Assembly: GCA_902729315.2 (NCBI GenBank)
Contig: LR746272.1
Coordinates: forward strand, 4,843,037-4,907,036
Source of the DNA: Spirodela intermedia
Taxonomy: Eukaryota > Streptophyta > Magnoliopsida > Alismatales > Araceae
DNA: 64,000 nucleotides
Reading direction: 5' to 3'
Below, in pieces: positions 46,012 to 58,205 of this stretch; within the stretch, counting starts at the first letter, position 1; every line of letters starts with the position of its first letter. The notes under the pieces are model-generated. The model was not told the DNA's origin, did not search any database, and worked only from the letters and a program-made list of their open reading frames with translations. The position numbers and the translations under genes were made by a program.

Positions 46012-47685
46012 TGATAAGTTTTCATTATCATGAGTTAATAATTAGTAAATAATATAGTTTTAACCTTAACTCATGATAAATAGACTTATATTTGTGTTAA
46101 AGTATGATTTGTGGTGTTCAATTGATTAACGTGAATTTTTGGATAATTATGTGATTTTGTATGATTTTTATAGTCTTACTTTTGAGATAAATGAAGAATA
46201 AGAAATAAAAATATTGCAAAATAAGGGGACCTACTAGCCAGCCGGGCCCGCAAGTGGGTCGAAAGCAGGTCAGAAGCACAGTCGGGAGGTAGCCGCGAGT
46301 AGGGGCTCGAGCGGCTTGGCTTGGACCAATAGGGGTGCCCCTACTAGCTTAGCTCGAGGGGCTTGGCTTGGACCGATAGGAGCACATGTGTGCCACTCCC
46401 CTTCCACATCACCAGTGACCAGTCGGCTGTGGGGCAAGAAGTGGTCGTACATGCAAGAGTAGTGACTTTGCTTATAAAGCTAACATTACTATATATTCGC
46501 TCAAAAAATCGACGCACAACCAATGTGGGACTAAACCCGCGTCAAACCTTCCTCAGAAGCGGGCGACCAGTGAGGGTTCAAATCCTCCTAGAGTCAAAAT
46601 TCATATATTTTTATCTTATTATCACGACTTTCTTGTAGATCACTGGTGAAGGATTAAGCAACAAGAATCACTGGATCATCGGCGAAAATCTCGTCAACGT
46701 GATTCGCGGAGCATTGCTACTAAAATTGTTGAATGATTCGCGATAAAAGGATCGCAATCTATCGAGTAAATCATCTCCGATTGATCGATGAACAAGCTGT
46801 CGTCAGGAAGAGGATGATCCGTCGGGAGACGAGTTGCCACCTCCTGAGAGCATACCAGATGTGATGAAGAGCCTCCTCTTGCTGCGTAGACCTGAGGATG
46901 AAACTCCCTGACACGTGCCCCACCTTCATCCAGCTCCTCTCCATCGGGCGACAGCCACCAGAGAGCCGCAAAGTCACAATTTTTCCGCTCCGCCGGGTGA
47001 CAGCCACCGGAGACGATTCGACGACGCACTTCATTGATCTCTAGACTTCATGAGAAGATCTAGAGATTGCCCACGTTGTCTTTGTTCAAGGAGAGCCTTC
47101 GAGGCCGTGGACACTGCACGACAATCCTCCCGAACGCTCAAGATTTCGGTGCATCGCCGACGCATCGCTGTTGCGACACCAGAACTCTATTTTGCTGCTT
47201 TCAATTTACTTCATTTAGTGATAATTTTTAAATTTTTAAGTTACCAAAATATCTTTGTTCAATTACGATTCTTTTGGCTTTTATAGATCTTATTTTGATT
47301 AATTAAATCATTTGTAATCGCTTATGCAAGAATCGTCGGGTGGAACTCTTATTTCACCTGATTTGTGTCTGCCAGGCGCTAACATTGTCTTGATGTCTAC
47401 ACCTTTATTTCCCTTTTTTCGTGAATTTTAAATATATTTCCTTTTTTTTCTTAGTATAAAATTCATAGAAAATCATATTCATTGAGAATAATTCTGAATA
47501 ATTACCAGATATTATATTACATCTCTGTGATCGACCTAGAAAATTACTACTATTTTTGAAAGTTTTATTGAATTATAATTGATATATTTATTTAGAAATA
47601 CTTCTAAATATTCAAAAATTCATATTTTCTCGTTTTATAAATTTAATATTTGCATGATTTAATATACAACAATTGAGTCACATCA
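46012..47685 (+). mobile_element. 3' LTR-A of the Athila-like element
   Basis: 1674 bp, about 50 bp longer than its 5' partner. The extra length comes from short local duplications around 46250-46375 (GGTCGAAAGCAGGTCAGAAGC and a doubled GGCTTGGCTTGGACC). It ends TGAGTCACATCA. Confidence 0.95.
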
Positions 47686-47690
47686 CCTGC

Positions 47691-48600
47691 TCATAAGGAT
47701 GATCTCCCACACCCACCACCACCACCACCTCGACCCTACTATGAGGACTATCGACCCCATGGACGTGACTAGGGACACGATAGGAGAGACCTTTCGAGTT
47801 ATAGAGCTGACCCTTCCTGATGAGAGGAGCTCAATCGGCGAGTAGAGCATCAGCCACGAGATTGCGATGATTACTATTGCGACTACCAGCGTGCTCCGGA
47901 CTTTCACCGAGCACCCTAGGACGCCCACCAAGATCGTTACTACGATCAAGGGCATTACCCGAGTCCTCCCCACCGTGACTTTGGTGGTGACCATAGGGCC
48001 GATTGATTGGATGATCGGGATAGGCGACGTGAGGATCACAAGGCCTGCATACTGAAAAGTGTGCATGCCAATGTGGTAGTCTTTGATGGCTCTCGTGAGC
48101 TGAAGGGCCTCATAGATTGGGAGTCTAGTATAAACTTTTATTTCCAATTGTATTGCATGGATGATGATTTATGCGTAGAGCATATAGAGCGACCCACCGA
48201 GGACACACAATTCACCCCACCTTCGACCATCACAAAGATCATGTCCACGCGATATGTACTGACACCGACGATAGCACCGACGCGTACTAGCATAGGGAAC
48301 AGATGGACAACATCGGCGACATCAGTAGGGTTTGCACCACCCCCGTGTCTGCCACTAGCTGACGCATCTAACTATGCCACGGCCGCATCCCAAGCCCATA
48401 TCACTTGTTTCAAGTGTAAGGGTAAGGGACACTGTATGAGCCAATGCCCATCTTCGAATCTCCTCATAGAGATTGAAGAATTGGGTAGTAGTTCACACGA
48501 GGATGCTGTCCTTGTAGGCGATGATGTCTACATTGGTGATGAGGGTTTGGCTGAGGAGTGTGATGACACTCTTGATTTGACTGGCTACATCTAGATTCGG
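47691..48600 (+). pseudogene. B1 gag, C-terminal part with CCHC zinc knuckle
   Basis: After a His/Pro repeat (CCACCACCACC codons) the frame at 48007-48594 reads VVVFDGSRELKGLIDWESSI, a typical Gag opening, and later the zinc knuckle CFKCKGKGHCMSQC (C-x2-C-x4-H-x4-C). The middle of the capsid domain is deleted: the conserved start jumps to the zinc-finger approach in about 100 residues. It ends at a TAG at 48592. Confidence 0.8.
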
Positions 48601-48648
48601 TCAGCCACCATACCAGCAGCCAAGGCTGCCTCTCTTGTTGCCTCATCG

Positions 48649-49056
48649 ATGAGCACTTCATCGAGGAGATTGCTCAACATCGTTGTCCAGCGTCCATCTC
48701 GAGATGCAGTTCCTACACCACAACCAAACACCACGGCAGCTAGAGAGATCACCCCGGCACCAAGGACGACTATGCCCACATCTTTGCCTATGACAGAGGA
48801 TTCTCTTCGCATGTCGATCTTCTACACCTATGTGAAGAACAATAGACACGTGTGTAAGGTGATCGTGGACAGCGGCAGTTGCGCCAATATTGTGTCAAAC
48901 CAGGTCTTGCAAAGGAAAAGGTTGAGTACTATTAGCCATCCAGCCCCTTACGAGGTATGGTGGATAGATAGCACTGCACTACCCATTCGTCGACAGTGCT
49001 AGGTGCCACTTAGGGTACGAACACTCTTAGAGGGTCCATCCCAAGATCATAAGGAC
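48649..49056 (+). pseudogene. B1 aspartic protease
   Basis: The frame holds CKVIVDSGSCANIVSNQVL, where DSG is the protease active site, and SHPAPYEVWWIDS beyond. A TAG at 49000 and a jump to integrase-side sequence follow, so reverse transcriptase and RNase H (expected about 1.5 kb) are absent. Confidence 0.8.
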
Positions 49057-49203
49057 TTCCTTGTGGTCAACAGATGTATGTTTTTTAGGGGCAGACTGTA
49101 CGTTCCACGCACATCCCTCCGTGACTTCCTCACTTAGGAATGTCATGTAAGAGGTCTATCCGGCCATTTTGGTTGCAATAAGACCATTGCAGTAGTCAAG
49201 CAC
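49057..49203 (+). pseudogene. B1 integrase, first part
   Basis: Reads FRGRLYVPRTSLRDFLT, then ECHVRGLSGHFG with the two His of the zinc site. It ends in AGCAC (49199-49203), the target duplication of the solo LTR; the reading continues at 50836. Confidence 0.8.
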
Positions 49204-50830
49204 TGATGTGACTTAGTCATTGTATATTAAATCACACAAATATAAAATTTATAAAACTAAAAAATATAAATTTTCAAATATTTAGAAGTATTTCTGAGCA
49301 AATATATCAATTATAATTCAATAAAACTTCCAAAAATATTGGTAATTTTCTAGGTCGATCAAAAGGATGTAATATAATATCTGGTGATTATTCAGAATTG
49401 TTCTTAATGAATACAATTTCTATGAATTTAATACTAGGAAATGAAAAATAAATATATTTAAAATTCATGAAAAAGGGAAATAAGGGTGTGGCGTCAAGAT
49501 GACATCAGCACTTGGCGAATGCGAATCGGGCAGAAATAGAGTTCTACTCGACGATTCTTACGTGAGCGATTACAGACAATTTAATTGATCAAATTAAGAT
49601 CTATAAAAGCTGAAAAAATTGTAATTGAACAAAGTATATTTTGGTAAATTAAAATCACAAAAACTATCACTAAATGAAGCGTAAAGTAAGTTGAAAGTAG
49701 GAAAATAGAATTCCGGCATCGCGATGGTGATGCATCGGGGATGCACCAGAATCCTGAGCATTCGAGAGGATCGTCGTGTAGTGTCCACAACTTTGAAGGG
49801 TCTCCTTGGACAAAGACGACGTGGACAATCTCTAGATCTTATCATGAAGTCTAGAGATTAATGAAATGGGTCATTGAGTCATCTCTGGCGGCTATCACCT
49901 GGCGGAGCGGAAAAATGGCGACTTTGGAGCTCTTTGGCAGCTGTCACCTGATGGAGAGGAGCTGGATGGAGGTGGGGCGCATGTTAGGGAACTTCATCCT
50001 CAAGTTTGCGCAGCAAAAGGAGGCTCTTCATCGCATCTGGTACACTCTCAGGAGGTGGTGACTCGTCTCAGCGGATCATTCTCTTCTTGACGACGGCTTG
50101 TTCCTCGATCAATCAGAGATGATTTACTCGATGGATTTGCGATCCTTTTATCGCAAATCATTCAGCAATTTTAGTAGCAATGCTCCACGAATCGCATTGA
50201 CAAGATTTTCGCCGATGATCCAACGATTCTCGTTGCTTAATCCTTCATCGACGATCTACAAGAAAGTCACGATAATCAAATAAAAATATATGAATTTTGA
50301 CTCTAGGAGGATTTGAACCCATGATGGTCGCCCACCTCTAAGGAAGGTGTGACATGGGTTTAGTTCCATATCGGTTGTGTGCCGATTTTTTGGGTGAATA
50401 TATAGGAATGTTAGCTTTGTAAGCAAAGTCTTACTCTCGCGTGTACGACCACTCCTTACCCCACAGCCGGCTGGCCACTAGTGACATGGAAGGGGAGTGG
50501 CACACACGTACCCCTATCGGGTCCAAGCCAAGCCGCTCGATCCCCTACTCGCGGCTACTCCCTAACTGTGCTTCTGACCCACTTGTTGGCCCGACTAGCC
50601 GATGGGTCCCCCCATTTTGTAATATTTTTATTTTTATTTCTTGTTTTTCATTTATCTCAAAATTAAGATTATAAAAATCATATAAAATCACATAATTACC
50701 CAAAAATTCACGTTAATCAATTGAAAACCACTTTTCACACTTTAACACAAATATAAGTCTATTTATCATGAGTTAAGGCTAAAACTATATTATTTAATAA
50801 TTATTAACTCATGATAATGAAGACTTATCA
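49204..50830 (-). mobile_element. Solo LTR-A, reverse orientation, target duplication AGCAC
   Basis: Begins TGATGTGACTTAGTC and ends ATGAAGACTTATCA, flanked by AGCAC at 49199-49203 and 50831-50835. It lacks the 144-bp duplication and shows CpG decay, so it is an older copy than 51619-53383. 1627 bp. Confidence 0.95.
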
Positions 50831-50835
50831 AGCAC

Positions 50836-51618
50836 TAGTTTTATTGGCCGACCCTCAAGCACGATGTAGGGAACATCGTCGCTCAGTGTCGAGTGTGTGC
50901 ACTTGCCAAGCAGGTAAAGAAGAATGATGGACTCTACATGCCACTTCTAGTGCCAACCTGCCCATGGAATGATGTCAGCATGGACTTCGTTTTGGGACCC
51001 CCGCGCACTACATGACGACATGACTTGATCATAGTGGTTGTCGATAGGTTTTCAAAGATGACACATTTCATGTCATGTTTGGAAACCTCTGACGCCTCCA
51101 AGGTCGCTAGCCTCTACTTTAGAGAGATTGTGCGTCTTCATAGACTACCTAAGTCTATAGTCTCAAATCGTGACATACGATTTACCAGCCACTTATGGAG
51201 GACTCTTTGGAGATTACTTAGGACTAAGCTCAAGTTCTCCATTGCTTACCACCCACAGACTGACGGCTAGACCGAGGTCATCAATCGTAGCTTAGGGAAT
51301 CTACTTCAGTCATTAGTCAGCGAGAGCTTAACCACTTAGGATCTGATCATACCACGTGCCGAGTTTGTCTATAACTCCTCGACCAATCATACCACTAGCA
51401 TGAGGCCCTTCGAGATTGCACACGGCTTAGCACCCTACAAACCCCTAGATCTAGTACCCCTAGACCCTCATGTTAGAGTTTCCGAGAATGGTGTCGCATT
51501 TACCCAACATGTTAGCCAATTGCATTAGGACATCCATGATAGGATACACAGTCAGAATGGATTGTACAAGTAGGCTGCTGATATGCATCGTCGACCCTGT
51601 ATTTTCCAAGTGGGAGAC
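50836..51618 (+). pseudogene. B1 integrase core
   Basis: Continues with FYWPTLKHDV, the CRVCALAKQ zinc ligands, DFVLGPP (first Asp), [28 protein letters not shown] (second Asp), AYHPQTDG and TEVINRSLGNLL (Glu). Single stops at GGCTAG and others. It ends at GAGAC before the next solo LTR. Confidence 0.85.
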
Positions 51619-53383
51619 TGATAAGTCTTCATTATCATGAGTTAATAATTAGTAAATAATATAGTTTTAGCCTTAACTCATGATAAATAGACTTATATTT
51701 GTGTTAAAGCATGAAAAGTGGTTTTCAGTTGATTAACGTGAATTTTTGGGTAATTATGTGATTTTATACGATTTTTACAGTCTTAGTTTTGAGATAAATG
51801 AAGAACAAGAAATAAAAATAAAAATATTGCAAAATGGGGGAATCCGCCGGCCAGCCGGGCCCGCAAGTGGGTCGGAAGCGCAGTCAGGGAGTAGCCGCGA
51901 GCGGGGGCTCGAGCAGCTTGCTTGGATCGATAGGGGCACGTGTGCGCCACTCCCCTTCCACGTCACCGGTGGTCAGCCGGCTGTGGGGCAAGGAGTGGTC
52001 GTACACGTGAGAGGACTTTGCCTAGAAAGCTAACTTTACTATATATTCGCCCGAATAATCCGCGCACAACCGATGTGGGACTAAATCCACCTTGTAAGGC
52101 GCGGGCGACCGCCGCGGGTTCGAATCCTCCCAGAGTCAAAATTCATATATTTTTAACTGATTATCGTGACTTTTCTGCAGATCGCCAGTGAAGGATTAAG
52201 CAACCGGAATCGCTGGATCATCAGCGAAAATCTCGTCAACGCGATTCGTGGAGCATTGCTACTAAAATTTCTGAACGATTCGCGATAAAAGGATCGTGAA
52301 TCCATTGAGTAAATCATCTCCGATTGATCGACGAACAAGCCGTCGTCGGGAAGAGGACGATCCGCCGGGAGACCAGTCGCCACCTCCTGAGAGCGTACCA
52401 GATGCGATGAAGAGCCTCCTCTTGCTGCGCGGACCTGAGGATGAAGCTCCCTAACACGCGCCTCACCTTCATCCAGCCCCTCTCCGTCGGGTGACAGCCG
52501 CCGGAGAGCCGCAAAGTCGCCGTTTTTCCGCTCCGCCGGGTGACAGCCGCCGGAGACGACTCGACGACCCACTTCATTGATCTCTAGACTTCGCGAGAAG
52601 ATCTAGAGATTGCCCACGTCGTCTTTGTCCAAGGAGAGCCTTCGAGGTCGTGGACACTGCACGACGATCCTCCCGAACGCTCAGGATTCCGGTGCATCGC
52701 CGACGCGTCGCCGTCGCGACGCTGGAACTCTGTTTTCCTGCTTTATCTAGAGATTGCCCACGTCGTCTTTGTCCAAGGAGAGCCTTCGAGGCCGTGGACA
52801 CTGCACGACGATCCTCCCGAACGCTCAGGATTCCGGTGCATCGCCGACGCATCGTCGTCGCGACGCCGGAACTCTGTTTTCCTGCTTTCAATTTAATTTA
52901 CGCTTCATTTAGTGATACTTTGTTGATTTTTATTTACCAAACTATATTTCGTTCAATTACGATTCTTCCGGCTTTTACAGATCTTAATTTGATTAATTGA
53001 GTCGTCTGTAATCGCCTACGTAAGAATCGCCGGGCAGAACTCTGTTTCCGCCTGATTCGCGTTCGCCGGGCGCTGACATCATCCTGACGTCCGCACCCTT
53101 ATTTCCTTTTCTTTTTGTGAATTTTAAATATATTTCCTTTTTATTTCCTAGTATAAAATTCGTAAGAAAATTGTACTCATTGAGAAAAATTCTGAATAAT
53201 GACCAGATATTATATTACATCCCTGTGATCGACCTGGAAAATTACCACTATTTTTGGGATTTTTATTAAGTTATAATTGATATATTTATTTTGAAATACT
53301 TCTAAATATCTGAAAATTCGTATTTTCTAGTTTTATAAATTTTATATTTGCGTGATTTAATATACAACGACTGAGTCACGTCA
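51619..53383 (+). mobile_element. Solo LTR-A, 1765 bp, target duplication GAGAC
   Basis: Flanked by GAGAC at 51614-51618 and 53384-53388. It has the 144-bp internal duplication and high CpG content, and looks almost the same as the solo LTR at 29505. It splits the B1 integrase between FQVGD and VMVRMRP. Confidence 0.95.
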
Positions 53384-53388
53384 GAGAC

Positions 53389-53787
53389 CAGGTTATGGTG
53401 AGGATGAGGCCCGAGCGTTATGCTCCTAGCTCTGCTACAAAGCTTCAAGCTTGTAGCGCCGACCCGTTTTGTGTTCTTTCTCAAATAGGCGAGAATGCCT
53501 ATGTCGTCAACATCCCTCCTTCGTGGGGGATTAGCTCCACGTTCAACGTGGCGGATTTGACATCGCACCAAGCCCCACCTCTTTCATCTGACGTCGAGCC
53601 TTCATCTACCGGCCCCTTCTCTGAGAGAGAGTTTGCCATGGAGTCCACTCCCCCCATTTACCACCTGATTGGCACAAGTGAGTCGAGGAGATTCTTCAGG
53701 AGGTAATTGACTTTACAAGGGACGGAGTTTCTCGGAGATTCCTAGTACATCGGTAGGGTCACCCATCAGAAGATGATGCTCTACGAC
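53389..53787 (+). pseudogene. B1 integrase C-terminal domain and tail
   Basis: Reads VMVRMRPERYAPSSATKLQ, FCVLSQIGENAYVVNIP, PSWGISSTFNVADL, the standard gypsy integrase C-terminal domain, then a low-complexity tail. Compared with B2, about 250 bp of tail are deleted just before LTR-B. Confidence 0.85.
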
Positions 53788-54097
53788 GATGACGAGCTTG
53801 AGTTCACCCATATCTTTCTTTGTATTTTCACGTTAACTTATTGGGCCTTGCATTTGTGTGTTAGTGGGCCCAATTCTATATGTGTGTGTTGTTGTTTGTC
53901 TCTCTTTCTTTAGGGTTTTATTGGGTCTTTTTTTAAGGCCCAATTAAAACCCTAAGGGGGGGACCTATGTGACATTTTTTTTGGGCCTCTTTTGAGACTT
54001 ATTTGGGTCTTCTTCTTAAACATCATAAGAGGGCCCTCCTCTTTCTCCTTTTAGGGGAGCTTATTGGGTCTCTCTTTAAGAGGCCCAATAAGCCCCT
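53788..54097 (+). mobile_element. 3' LTR-B of B1, first part
   Basis: Begins at CGATGACGAG (terminal TGATG altered to CGATG) and contains GGGTTTTATTGGGTC and repeated GGCCCAATAAG words. It is broken by a solo LTR-A with target CCCCT. Confidence 0.7.
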
Positions 54098-55736
54098 TGA
54101 TAAGTCTTCATTATCATGAGTTAATAATTAGTAAATAATATAGTTTTAGCCTTAACTCATTATAAATAGACTTATATTTGTGTTAAAGAATGATTTTTGG
54201 TTTTCAATTGATTAACGTGAATTTTTAGGTAATTATGTGATTTTATACGATTTTTACAATCTTACTTTTGAGATAAATGAAGAACAAGAAATAAAAATAA
54301 AAATATTGCAAAAATGGGGGGACCCGCCGGCCAGCCGTGCCCGCAAGTGGGTCGGAAGCGCAGTCGGGGAGTAAGCCACGAGCAGGAGCTCGAGCGGCTT
54401 GGCTTGGGGACCGACAGGGCACGCGTATGCCACTCCCCCCTTCCACGTCACTGGTGGTCAGCCGGCTGTGGGGCAAGGAGTGGTCATGCACGCGTGAGAA
54501 GGAACTTTGCTCACAAAGCTAACATTACTATATATTCGCCCGAAAAATCGGCGTACAACCGATGTGGGACTAAACCCCTGTCACACCTTCCTCAGAAGAG
54601 GCGGGTGACCGACGCGGGTTCGAATCCTCCCAGAGTCAAAATTCATATATTTTTATCTGATTATTGCGACTTTCCTGCAGATCGCCGGTGAAGGATTAAG
54701 CAACGAGAATCGCTGGATCATCGGCAAAAATCTCGTAAACGCGATTCGCGGAGCATTGCTACTAAAATTGCTGAATGATTCGCGATAAAAGGATCGCGAA
54801 TCCATCAAGTAAATCATCTCCGATTGATCGACGAACAAGCCGTCGTCAGGAAGAGGACGATCCACCGAGAGACCAGTCGCCACCTCTTGAGAGCGTTCTA
54901 GATGCGATGAAGAGCCTCCTCTTGCTGCGCGGACTTGAGGATGAAGCTCCCTAACACGCGCCCCACCTCCATCCAGCTCCTCTCTGTCGGGTGACAGTCG
55001 CCGGAGAGCCGCAAAGTTGTCGTTTTTCCGCTCCGCCGGGTGACAGCCACCGGAGACGATTCGACGACCCACTTCATTGATCTCTAGACTTCGCGAGAAG
55101 ATCTAGAGATTGCCCATGTCGTCTTTGTCCAAGGAGAGCCTTCAAGGCCGTGGACACTGCACGACGATCCTCCCGAACGCTCAAGATTCCGGTGCATCAC
55201 CGCGCATCGACGTCGTGACACCGGAACTCTGTTTTCCTGCTTTCAATTTAATTTACGCTTCATTTAGTGATACTTTGTTGATTTTAATTTACCAAACTAT
55301 ACTTCGTTAAATTACGATTCTTTCAGCTTTTACAGATTTTAATTTGATTAATTAAGTCGTCTGTAATCAGTTACATAAGAATCACCGGGCGGAACTCTGT
55401 TTCTGCCTGATTCGCATTCGCCGGGCGCTGACGTCATCCTGACGCCCGCACCCTTATTTCCTTTTTTTCGTGAATTTTAAATATATTTCCTTTTTATTTC
55501 CTAGTATAAAATTCGTAAGAAAATCGTATTCATTGAGAAAAATTCTTAATAATTACCAGATATTATATTAGATCCCTATGATCGACTTGGAAAATTACCA
55601 CTATTTTTGGAATTTTTATTGAATTATAATTGATATATTTATTTAGAAATACTTCTAAATATTTGAAAATTCGTATTTTCTAGTTTTATAAATTTTATAT
55701 TTGCGTGAATTAATATACAACGATTGAGTCACGTCA
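54098..55736 (+). mobile_element. Solo LTR-A, 1639 bp, target duplication CCCCT
   Basis: Flanked by CCCCT at 54093-54097 and 55737-55741. It has a single 144-bp unit and a mismatch in the terminal hairpin (CATTATAA for CATGATAA). It lies inside the 3' LTR-B of B1. Confidence 0.95.
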
Positions 55737-55741
55737 CCCCT

Positions 55742-57444
55742 TGTGTAGCCTTTGTGGCTTATGGGCTTGAGGGCTTCAAGTGGGCCCACCTCTCCTTAGC
55801 TCACTTGTGGGCCCCCATATAAGGGGAGGTAGTACCCCCCCTCAAAGGGCGCTGTATTTTTGAGAGAAGTTATCGTTGTGAGTTATCTTCCTCATGACCT
55901 AGAATAGGGAGGGAAAGAGGAAGAGGAAGGCCATCAATACCCCCTTCGAGGACTTTGTTCCTCGTGACGTTGCTGCCCGAGAAGTCCCGTTGCCGCCTGA
56001 GACCACTGCCGCCGCTGGCCATCTCATTGCCGCCTAGGAGCTCGCCACCATCACTAGACGAAATGGTTGCGGTTGCCGCTGCATCCACCACCACCTCTGT
56101 TGGAACCCCATCATGCCGTCGTGACGAAAGGGGCTCGCTTTGCCTTGCTATCAACCATCGCCGAGCACTCTGCCAGAGTCTCTCACTCTTGGTTCAATTG
56201 CCGCCTTTTCCTCCGGAACTCCACCATAAACTCGTCAGAGCAGCCCTCCGCCGCTCTGCCCAGTCGCTGGCCGTTCACCGACAAACGCCAACCAGTCCCT
56301 GCAGCCGTGTCGATGAGCCAGAACCAGTCCAAGCTCTGCACAGGCCCCCACTGGAGTTTCCCAATGCTCCGCTGCCGTCGCGCCATTTCTGGCACCGCTT
56401 AGACCAGGAGAGCTCAACCCTCCCTAGTGTCGTCGGCCAGATCGTCTCCTCTCTGCTCCGCTTCCTAGTGCCGCCAGAGAGGCTGATCCTTCTAGTGACG
56501 GTTTGGTTTCCACCCCAACCCCTGATGCTCAGCATTCTTGCCAAAGCGTCGCTGATGCTCGGCACTCCTGTCGAAGCACCACTGATGCTCGGCCTTCTTG
56601 TCAAATGTCGACGCTCGGCATTCCTGCCAAAGCACCACTGACGCTTGGCATTCCTGCTGAAGTGCCACAGACGCTTGGCCTTCCTGCCGAAGTGCTGCTG
56701 CCACGTGCGCCCCACGCGCCGGCTCTTGCAGCCTATGCAGCCATCTAGTGCCACTACCCACATGCCCTAGGGCACGCCGCATGACTTGCCATGCGCGCCC
56801 GCTAGTGTGCCCTTTTGGCCCACTAGCGGGCCCATGCCCACTAGCATGCCTTTGGCCCACTTGCAGGCCCACGCCCATGCTGACCGTGCCACACCCTAAG
56901 ATGAAAACTTTCATGACTCTTGACTTGGACCAACCATCGACGCTGAGCATCGCTCTTTGTCAGACATCCCTGCCTTCGTCAGATCTCCACTCCGTCACGA
57001 TCCGTTGGGCTACGCAGCCCTAAAGGTTAGCTCCATACCCCTTCTTACTTAAGTTTAATTATCTTTCGAAGGGTTTTCTCAGCTCGTCTCGACCGCCTTC
57101 AGGAGCATGTAGATAGGATAGGATAGGTTATCGGATTGTGACTTTTGACATTGCGCCAGACTCATCACAGTTTGTGAGTTGCAGCCCTAGGCTACTTCAC
57201 GACAATAGTTTTACCATTTGTCTGGACGTGGACTAAGAGGGCCTCTCACTCACCATCGTCGAGTGTTTTCCCAAGTTGTCTTGGGATGATCACGTATATT
57301 CGTATGCTTGTTTGTGCTTAGGTTACGTGGTCAAACCTAGAGTCTAGGGTCCAAACATTCTTATTAGATCGATCTAACTATCTCATCTCAGGACTCGAGT
57401 TTCATTGATCAGGTATTGGGGAGTTCTTGCCCTATCCTACATCA
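55742..57444 (+). mobile_element. 3' LTR-B of B1, second part
   Basis: Continues LTR-B to CCTATCCTACATCA at 57444. Total LTR-B is about 2.0 kb without the solo LTR-A. It holds a GC-rich region with imperfect repeats of GACGCTTGGC-TTCCTGCC at 56520-56700. Its open frames (up to 228 codons) have no recognisable domain and appear broken in the 5' copy. Confidence 0.85.
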
Positions 57445-57449
57445 GGACT

Positions 57450-58205
57450 CCATGGCAAACTCTCTCTCAGAGAAGGGGCTAGTAGATGAGGGCTCAATGT
57501 CAGATGAAAGAGGTGGGGCTTGGTGCGACACTAGATCTGCCACGTTAAATGTGGAGCTAATCCCCCACGAAGGAGGGATGCCGATGACATAGACATTCTC
57601 GCTTATCTGGGAAAGAACACGAAACGGGCCGGCACTACGAGCGTGAAGCTTCGTAGTAGAGCTAGGAGCGTAACGCTTGGGCCTAATCCTCACCATAGCC
57701 TAGTCTCCCACCTGGAAGATCCGAGGTCGACGATGCATATCGGCAGCTTGCTTGTACAATGCATTATGACTCTGTATCTTATCATAGATGTCCTAATACA
57801 ATTGACTAACATGTTGGGCAAATGCGACACCATCCTCGGAAACTCTAACATGGGGGTCCAGGGGTACTAGATCTAGGGGTTTGTGGGGTGCTAAGCTGTG
57901 TGCAATCTTGAAGGGGCTCATGCTAATGGTACGGTTGGTCAAAGAGTTATAGGCAAATTCGGCGCGGGGTATGATCAGATCCCAAGTGGTTAAGCTCTCG
58001 CCAACTAATGACCAAAGTAGATTCCCTAAGCTACGATTGACGACCTCAATCTGGTCATCAATGGAGAACTTGAGCTTAGTCCCAAGTAAGCTCCAAAGAG
58101 TCCTCTAGAAGTAGTTAGTAAACTGTACATCATGGTCTGAGACTATGGACTTGGGTAGTCCATGAAGGTACATCCACGATACGTCATAAGGGGCTGGATG
58201 GCTGA
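57450..58205 (-). pseudogene. B2 integrase core and C-terminal domain
   Basis: Reverse-strand reading: LHGLPKSIVSDHDVQFTN, TKLKFSIDD, IEVVNRSLGNLLWS, SPFKIAHSLAPHKPLDL, then YAMVRIRPKRYAPSSTTKL and PSWGISSTFNVADL. The zinc-binding region and first catalytic Asp are missing, because the protease joins directly to MYLHGLPKS. It ends at 57450 where B1 was inserted. Confidence 0.8.

Larger units (their letters stand above)
37331..47685 (+). mobile_element. Full-length Athila-like Ty3/gypsy retrotransposon, 10,355 bp
   Basis: Two LTR-A copies (37331-38953, 46012-47685), a tRNA-Asp type primer site, gag-protease-RT-RNase H-integrase order and a polypurine tract. The flanks are CTTGC (37326-37330) and CCTGC (47686-47690), a target duplication with one C-to-T change. 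The words LDDFSIFGESFDECL, GGHFSGRKTAVKF and [15 protein letters not shown] place it near the Athila lineage (family knowledge). No env-like frame follows integrase. Many stops at TAG/TAA where the reverse-strand relative has Trp or other codons show it is dead. It sits inside B1 gag. Confidence 0.95.
31461..57444 (+). mobile_element. Element B1: nested Ty3/gypsy retrotransposon of about 26 kb including later insertions
   Basis: Flanked by GGACT at 31456-31460 and 57445-57449, with termini TGATG and CATCA. Removing it and one GGACT rejoins B2 into a sequence matching B1's own 53620-53660, which proves the insertion. Parts in order: LTR-B stub (31461 to about 31475), truncated Athila-like element, rest of 5' LTR-B, tRNA-iMet primer site, gag, full Athila-like element, gag CCHC, protease, integrase split by two solo LTRs, and 3' LTR-B split by another. 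Reverse transcriptase and RNase H are missing. Confidence 0.85.

Noticed and set aside
55955-56950. Frames of 150-228 codons in LTR-B
   Set aside because: They lie within an LTR with imperfect internal repeats and lack any recognisable domain; the other LTR copy appears not to keep the frame.
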